Source: SAR324 cluster bacterium (GTDB lineage: Bacteria; SAR324; JACQKK01). From it: a DNA stretch of 6,360 nt. This document shows positions 5,518 through 6,360 of this stretch, piece by piece. The translations under genes and the position numbers were made by a program. The notes below the pieces were generated by a model. It saw only the letters and a program-made list of their open reading frames with translations. It was not told the DNA's origin and did not search any database. Location: assembly GCA_022572825.1 (NCBI GenBank), contig JACZVE010000193.1:1-6360 (forward strand), written 5' to 3'. How positions within the stretch are numbered: the stretch's first letter is position 1; each line of letters begins with the position of its first letter.

Positions 5518-5540
5518 AACCGCGGATCAACGCAAATGAG
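5518..5540 (-). repeat. Degenerate reverse-oriented relative of the 3681-3720 repeat
   Basis: AACCGCGGATCAACGCAAAT (5518-5537) continuing to GAG resembles the reverse complement of 3691-3720, which reads CCCGCAAATGGACACGGATA and on. The shared scheme is an ACC-GC start followed by 10-bp-spaced GAT/AAT-AC-C words. Most differences are A/G transitions. The similarity is short and imperfect, so common origin is likely but not certain. Confidence 0.4.
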
Positions 5541-5567
5541 TGCCCCCTCCCCGTGCGCGGGCCGGGG

Positions 5568-5605
5568 TTCTGACGGGAGTGGAATTCTGACGGGAGCACA
5601 ATTCT
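5568..5605. repeat. 17-bp tandem repeat, about 2.2 copies
   Basis: TTCTGACGGGAG occurs at 5568-5579 and again exactly at 5585-5596. The next unit begins at 5602 with TTCT and then diverges. The period is 17 bp, with variable bases at the end of each unit. It is a local duplication or a pair of binding sites; the second copy spans an EcoRI-like GAATTC. Confidence 0.65.
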
Positions 5606-5642
5606 ACATCCCCTGTGCGGAGCCTACGGTAATTGATGGAAT

Positions 5643-5671
5643 TTGACCGCCTCGGGCTGCTACACTATCTC
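5643..5671 (+). promoter_or_regulatory. Promoter candidate upstream of the last gene
   Basis: TTGACC (5643-5648) matches the -35 consensus at five of six positions. At 17 nt downstream lies TATCTC (5666-5671, three of six). An alternative is the extended -10 TGCTACACT (5658-5666) used without that -35. Either would give a leader of roughly 150 nt before the ATG at 5829, containing the 30-codon ORF. Confidence 0.33.
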
Positions 5672-5692
5672 TCCGCATCGGAGGGTGTCCGC

Positions 5693-5785
5693 GTGAGTGT
5701 AAGCTCCCGCACGGTCGCCGGCGGGGTTGTTGTTCTTCGCCCTGGCCGATCGGGTGGAATGCTCCGCAAAGTCTATCCTCCGTGA
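5693..5785 (+). CDS. Possible 30-aa leader peptide or small protein
   Basis: A GTG at 5693 follows GGAGGG (5680-5685) with 7-nt spacing, and the frame runs 30 codons to a TGA at 5783-5785. The product begins MSVSSRTVAGGVVVLRPGRS and ends LRKVYPP. It has one short hydrophobic run (VVVL) and is basic, and I recognise no family. It ends 43 nt before the ATG of the membrane protein gene, so it could be a leader peptide in that transcript. The ribosome site is the main support. In a GC-rich genome an ORF this short is easily accidental. Confidence 0.25.
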   Translation: MSVSSRTVAGGVVVLRPGRSGGMLRKVYPP

Positions 5786-5828
5786 GCAGTTGGAATACCG
5801 GGTTGACCAAAAGAGGAGCTGGTCCTTA

Positions 5829-6287
5829 ATGGAGACGTTGTACGCCTTGCTATTCGGTTTGATTGCGACCGCGGTGATGACGATCCTGCTATATGGGGTC
5901 GCTCAGTCCGGCGTGAGCAGCGTGGCATCCGTGAAGGCAATCGGCAGCGCGATTCCAACCCCCAGCGGCGGTTCGCTGGTGCCGGGTGCCCTCGTATACA
6001 TCGCCGCGGGTTTGCTGTTCGGCGTCGTCTACCTGGCCCTGGGCCGGAATTTTGCGTATCTGGAAATACAACCCCTGCTGGGGCTGGGGGCGCTGGTGGG
6101 CATCGCCCGCGGACTCGCGGTGAGTATCGTGCTGGGCCTGATGGCTTTCAATCAGGGTCCTCTCGCGCACGCAATAGGGAGCGGATTCTGGGTCGGGCTG
6201 TGGCACGTCGCGGGCAGTGTAGCTTACGGTTTGACCCTGAGCATATTGTTCGGCGCAACCACCGTGGATTTCGCCGTCTCGTTCTGA
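5829..6287 (+). CDS. Small four-helix membrane protein of unknown function, 152 aa
   Basis: Four hydrophobic segments are visible: about 4-24 (with the LIATAVMTILL stretch), 52-72, 83-107 and 118-141. Loops are short and the protein is rich in Gly, Ala, Val and Leu. The first helix with its AT-xVMT pattern and the Gly-rich later helices (GFWVGLWHVAGSVAYGL, 119-135, with His126) recall small uncharacterised inner-membrane DUF proteins such as the DUF6789 type, but I cannot confirm that. There are no obvious catalytic or ion-binding motifs. The ATG at 5829 has GAGGAG at 5813-5818 with 10-nt spacing. The frame is open back to a TTG at 5727, but those 34 residues are charged and precede the ribosome site, so they are excluded. 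It stands 348 nt after the PPOX gene, and nothing convincing follows it up to the window end. Confidence 0.78.
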   Translation: METLYALLFGLIATAVMTILLYGVAQSGVSSVASVKAIGSAIPTPSGGSLVPGALVYIAAGLLFGVVYLALGRNFAYLEIQPLLGLGALVGIARGLAVSIVLGLMAFNQGPLAHAIGSGFWVGLWHVAGSVAYGLTLSILFGATTVDFAVSF

Positions 6288-6360
6288 ATCCGTCGCGCCC
6301 CCCAGTGATCCGGGCGCTCTCACTCCCCTCGTCGGCGCCCGTTTCCCGTGGCGCCTCGAA

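Larger units (their letters stand above)
5481..5828. other. 348-nt gene-poor stretch
   Basis: No conserved protein is visible on either strand. The region holds a short inverted repeat CCTGAATTTCAGG (5502-5514) after the PPOX stop, a degenerate copy of the 10-bp-period repeat (5518-5540), a 17-bp tandem repeat (5568-5605), a promoter-like pair (5643-5671) and a 30-codon ORF with a good ribosome site (5693-5785). It then leads into the last gene. Confidence 0.6.

Noticed and set aside
6288..6360. A gene or terminator after the last CDS
   Set aside because: The 73 nt have no ribosome site with an open frame and no clear stem followed by T residues.

Overview
This is a GC-rich bacterial chromosomal segment in which every convincing gene lies on the + strand. 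Codon use is strongly GC-biased, Shine-Dalgarno sites are good, and the gene families are a SirB1/YchA-type protein, an AI-2E permease and a YoaB-like RidA protein. Together these suggest a proteobacterium, perhaps a gammaproteobacterium. That placement is inference; no rRNA or other phylogenetic marker is present.

Layout: (1) 1-1324 holds two proteins I cannot assign to a family: a signal-peptide-bearing membrane protein (123-773) and a small exported protein with two cysteines (1004-1324). (2) 1419-3511 holds a SirB1-family transglutaminase-like/TPR protein and an AI-2E family (PerM/YdiK/TqsA-type) permease. (3) 3512-3756 is an intergenic region with a 150-nt element bounded by a long inverted repeat, followed directly by a 10-bp-period repeat. 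(4) 3757-5480 holds three small cytosolic enzymes: a dienelactone hydrolase-family protein, a RidA-family protein and a PPOX-class split-barrel flavin/deazaflavin protein. (5) 5481-5828 is a 348-nt gene-poor stretch with a degenerate copy of the 10-bp-period repeat in reverse orientation, a 17-bp tandem repeat, a possible promoter and a possible 30-codon ORF. (6) 5829-6287 encodes a small four-helix membrane protein.

Genes are separated by 94 to 348 nt, so this does not look like one tight operon. The closest functional grouping is RidA (4615-4962) and the PPOX protein (5079-5480), 116 nt apart, with the hydrolase upstream. All three fit small-molecule clean-up or redox housekeeping, but a shared pathway is not shown.

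I see no defence system, CRISPR array, transposase, phage gene, tRNA or rRNA. The coding content is mostly ordinary. The most unusual signal is non-coding: the 150-nt inverted-repeat element at 3527-3676, whose arm differences are G-U compatible in + strand RNA, next to a 10-bp-period repeat that recurs in degenerate form about 1.8 kb downstream.
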